Of a stretch of 8,139 nucleotides of DNA, positions 5,974-8,139 are shown piece by piece. How positions within the stretch are numbered: the first letter of the stretch is position 1; each line of letters begins with the position of its first letter. A model generated the notes under the pieces. That model made no database searches. It was not told the origin of the DNA and saw only the letters and a list, made by a program, of their open reading frames with translations. Origin of the DNA: Deltaproteobacteria bacterium RIFOXYD12_FULL_50_9 (GTDB lineage: Bacteria; Desulfobacterota; Desulfobulbia; Desulfobulbales; CALZHT01); NCBI GenBank assembly GCA_001799225.1, contig MGTA01000054.1, positions 12,345-20,483 of the forward strand, in the 5' to 3' direction. Position numbers and translations under genes: made by a program.

Positions 5974-7988
5974 CCCTGCCAGTTCGCACGAGAACACTGT
6001 TATTGTACCTTTGTGTTTTTCTGTTGGCGTCCTTCAGGACTCCGGCTGGGGCTGAAGTAAGCACTCCTCGCCAGGCCGCATACCAGATCCAAGCGGTAGA
6101 GTGGGAACAATCATCCGCCGAATATCTCCTGAGGGTTGTCGGTGACTCGACTCCAGCCTATACTATCTATGAGCTGTTCGATCCGCTCCGTATCGTCATT
6201 GATATTGCTGATGCAGCCATAAAAAAATCGGTTTCCACCCTGCCTCTCGAAGTGTCGCGGGGGCCCGTCACTCGGGTGACCGGCCTCTTTCTTGCCACGC
6301 AACAGCCTGTCATGACCAGAATCGAGATTTTTTTAGCCCAGGACCATCCCTATTCCGTTGAACTCATTAAAAATGACATAGTGGTGAAATTTGCCAAGGC
6401 AACCAGTGTCGACGGTCAAGAAGAGAGCGGCGCACCGGGCGAAGAACAGGTAAAAAATATCGTTTCATCCCTTAATGTTAAAAGTGACCAAACCACATCC
6501 TCGCCTCAACTGGCCCTTACAGGTTCAGCCATCGGCGGAATTACGGTCACTAAAGGAACCAACACCACCCAAATCAACATCCTTTCCGGAGCACCGATTA
6601 ACAAATACGAACATTTCGAACTCAAGAAAACTGCCGGCAAACCGGATCGAATGTATATCGACATTCCTAAAATTGGTTTGACCGGCAGCGGCTTGCACCA
6701 AACCGTGGGCACAGCCCTTGCCCGAATCCGGGCTTCCCGCCGGGATAACGGCGTCAGGATCGTTTTTGATTCCGGCCTCGACAGGTTGTTCGACTATACA
6801 ATTACGCCAAATCAGCAAGGCATGACTGTGGTGATCAACGAAACAGGCGGCGCTACCGCGACTGCCCCGACAATGCCGCAGGTATCGGCAATGGCAGCGC
6901 CCGCAGCAGCCCAAACCGGCCAGCCTGATCCGGTTGGCGGCCAGCTTTCAGCTCCGATCGCTACCCCGCCGGCTCCGGCAACGGCACACAAACAGGCGTC
7001 GCAATCCACCGAGCAGACCGAGTCCAGCAGAGCCTCCCGCACCTTGGAAGAGTTTGAATTCGCCGGCTATACTAAACAAAAGATCACCGTCGATTTCTTT
7101 AAAATCGATTTGCACAATGTCTTCAGGATGTTTAAAGAGATCAGCGGCCAGAATATCGTGGTGGATGAAGGGGTGAACGGCACTTTGACCTTATCCCTGA
7201 ACGATGTTCCCTGGGATTTTGCGCTGGATATTATCCTTAATCTCAAGGATCTCCAGAAAGAAGAGCGGTTTAACACTATCGTCATTCTCCCGAAAAGCAA
7301 AAACATTGCCTGGTCGAAACGCCCGACAGATAATATCACGATGAAGGCTGACGGCTCTATCGCCAAAGTCGATGCCTTAACCGTTACCCAGAAGCATGAA
7401 GTTCCGGAAGCGGTGAACGCGGCCCAGAAAATTATTATGCAGGCCCAGCTGAAGGAGAGAGCCGGCGACTACCAGGGAGCCCTGCCGCTTTACGAAGAGG
7501 CCTTCAGCAAATGGCCGGACAACCGGGTACTGGCCAACCGGATCACCACACTCTGTCTGGTCCGCCTTGGCCAGAACGCCAAGGCCCAGCATTACGCCAA
7601 GACAGCGCTTAAACTTAACCCCAAAGATTATGATGCGGCTCTGCAGGCGGCAGTGGCCTCCGCCAATATGAAAAAAGAGGCCGAAGCCAGAAACTATTTT
7701 GACCTGGCAGTCAGCGCCACACCGCCGGCCGGCGAGGCCCTGACGAGTTACGCTGCCTTTGCCGAAGAGAACGGCAACTATGACACGGCACTGACACTTC
7801 TTGACAGGCATGTCGAGTCTTATGGCGCCACCCTGGACACCATGGTTGGCCGAGCTCGCCTCTATGATAAAAAAGGCAATGAACCAAAAGCAGTCAACGA
7901 ATACCGGGATATCTTGCTCGCCGGTTTTGATGTTCCGGCTGACCTGCTGCGCTATATAAAGGGACGGATCGCCATCTCGATCAAATGA
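5970..7988 (+). CDS. PilQ-slot periplasmic protein: AMIN-AMIN-STN-TPR, no secretin pore domain
   Basis: 672 residues, starting with an ATGA overlap with pilP. The N-terminal half looks like PilQ: signal peptide 1-28 (cleavage after AGA), two AMIN-like beta domains at about 36-141 and 189-289 (peptidoglycan-binding modules in PilQ), a Pro/Ala/Thr/Gln-rich linker at about 290-355, and a secretin/TonB short N-terminal (STN/N0) domain at about 370-428 with ISGQNIVV and LNDVPWDFALDIIL. Instead of the N1 and beta-barrel secretin domains, it continues into alpha-helical TPR-like repeats at about 494-517, 518-553, 554-588, 589-619 and 620-652, ending at 672. The frame is continuous and no secretin segment appears in other frames. 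Inferred role: periplasmic scaffold that anchors to peptidoglycan, engages PilP, and recruits or stabilises a separate secretin. TPR proteins (PilF/Tgl class) are known secretin pilotins, so this may fuse PilQ N-domains with a pilotin-like module. Databases may name it PilQ; pore function is not supported. Confidence 0.85.
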   Translation: MTLPVRTRTLLLYLCVFLLASFRTPAGAEVSTPRQAAYQIQAVEWEQSSAEYLLRVVGDSTPAYTIYELFDPLRIVIDIADAAIKKSVSTLPLEVSRGPVTRVTGLFLATQQPVMTRIEIFLAQDHPYSVELIKNDIVVKFAKATSVDGQEESGAPGEEQVKNIVSSLNVKSDQTTSSPQLALTGSAIGGITVTKGTNTTQINILSGAPINKYEHFELKKTAGKPDRMYIDIPKIGLTGSGLHQTVGTALARIRASRRDNGVRIVFDSGLDRLFDYTITPNQQGMTVVINETGGATATAPTMPQVSAMAAPAAAQTGQPDPVGGQLSAPIATPPAPATAHKQASQSTEQTESSRASRTLEEFEFAGYTKQKITVDFFKIDLHNVFRMFKEISGQNIVVDEGVNGTLTLSLNDVPWDFALDIILNLKDLQKEERFNTIVILPKSKNIAWSKRPTDNITMKADGSIAKVDALTVTQKHEVPEAVNAAQKIIMQAQLKERAGDYQGALPLYEEAFSKWPDNRVLANRITTLCLVRLGQNAKAQHYAKTALKLNPKDYDAALQAAVASANMKKEAEARNYFDLAVSATPPAGEALTSYAAFAEENGNYDTALTLLDRHVESYGATLDTMVGRARLYDKKGNEPKAVNEYRDILLAGFDVPADLLRYIKGRIAISIK

Positions 7989-8008
7989 TTGCCTGAGCAT
8001 AAGGAAAA

Positions 8009-8034
8009 AACATGTATTCCATCCGGAACATGTT
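8009..8034 (+). repeat. Hairpin before the last gene, with a competing partner
   Basis: AACATGT plus TCC (8009-8015 and 8018-8020) pair with GGAACATGTT (8025-8034) around an ATCC loop, with a 2-nt bulge. No T run follows, so termination would be weak. ATTCCAT (8016-8022) can instead pair with ATGGAAT (8054-8060), which would dismantle this stem. The alternative stem covers the purine-rich bases just before the ATG at 8068. Confidence 0.4.
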
Positions 8035-8071
8035 ATTGTTGAACCAATGGGACATGGAATCTGAAAAATGA
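8012..8071 (+). CDS. Possible 19-codon leader ORF coupled to the next gene
   Basis: Hypothetical leader peptide MYSIRNMLLLNQWDMESEK. Its ATG has a good AAGGA ribosome-binding site at 8001-8005 with a 6-nt spacer, better than most starts in this cluster, and its TGA overlaps the next ATG (8068) as ATGA, the same junction type as pilN/pilO and pilP/next gene. It lies in the gap after the pilQ-slot gene and is spanned by two alternative hairpins. It may be a translational coupling or attenuation leader, or simply chance. No similarity is recognised. Confidence 0.3.
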   Translation: MYSIRNMLLLNQWDMESEK

Positions 8072-8139
8072 GGGCTGGAATGAAAACATTAAAATACATG
8101 GTGACCGTGTGCCTGCTGATAGCTACAAGCATGCTCTAT
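8068..8139 (+). CDS. Start of an exported protein (partial, right edge), possible secretin gene
   Basis: Only the first 20-24 codons are present. Two in-frame starts are possible: ATG 8068, overlapping the leader stop as ATGA, and ATG 8080, with AGGG 5 nt upstream. From 8080 the protein begins MKTLKYMVTVCLLIATSMLY, which is a short basic n-region followed by a hydrophobic core, typical of a Sec signal peptide or lipoprotein signal. Position directly after a PilQ-like protein lacking its pore domain suggests that this is the missing secretin, but nothing in the visible residues proves it. Confidence 0.6.
   Translation, partial: MRAGMKTLKYMVTVCLLIATSMLY

Noticed and set aside
7250..7988. Frameshift or fusion artefact hiding a secretin domain in another frame
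   Set aside because: The frame from STN into the TPR repeats is continuous with coherent helical repeats, and no secretin-like segment is seen in the other frames. The missing pore looks genuine rather than a sequencing error.
7377..8132. 251-codon open frame on the minus strand over the 3' part of the pilQ-slot gene
   Set aside because: It is antisense to the continuous, domain-bearing plus-strand frame, its translation has no recognisable domain, and it is a typical shadow of a GC-rich coding region.

Overview
The window reads as a bacterial chromosome segment with two divergent gene groups separated by about 650 bp of AT-rich intergenic DNA. The gene set is a pyrimidine-biosynthesis pair next to signal peptidase I, facing a pilMNOP-type IVa pilus alignment cluster. 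Together with moderate GC in the genes and very AT-rich spacers, this fits a Gram-negative, diderm bacterium. My best guess is Desulfobacterota (the former Deltaproteobacteria), but this is inferred from gene style only; no sequence search was possible.

Left arm (minus strand, reading leftwards from about 2255): lepB (signal peptidase I), pyrB (aspartate carbamoyltransferase catalytic chain), then pyrC (class I dihydroorotase), which runs off the left edge with about 201 codons visible. pyrB and pyrC are separated by only 2 nt, and the pyrC Shine-Dalgarno lies inside the last codons of pyrB. PyrB and PyrC catalyse consecutive steps of de novo UMP synthesis. A weak terminator-like hairpin lies between lepB and pyrB.

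Middle (2256-2910): no convincing gene. The region holds promoter candidates for both arms and several inverted repeats. The cleanest is the 17-bp palindrome TTTGATAATTTATCAAA abutting TTGTACAA.

Right arm (plus strand): pilM, pilN, pilO, pilP, then a 672-residue protein in the position where pilQ normally sits, followed by the first codons of another exported protein. pilN/pilO and pilP/next gene overlap by ATGA, as expected for a coupled operon. pilM and pilN are unusually far apart, 102 bp, with a 24-bp dyad in the gap. PilM (cytoplasmic, actin-like) should bind the PilN N-terminus; PilN and PilO span the inner membrane; PilP links them to the outer-membrane secretin.

The main oddity is the protein in the pilQ slot. 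It has a signal peptide, two AMIN-like domains, a Pro/Ala-rich linker and an STN-like domain, but then continues into TPR-like repeats and stops. No secretin pore domain is present in it or in another frame. This suggests a split secretin system, with the pore on a separate polypeptide, perhaps the truncated gene at the right edge. A possible 19-codon leader ORF with a good ribosome-binding site lies just before that gene, overlaps it by ATGA, and is spanned by two mutually exclusive hairpins.
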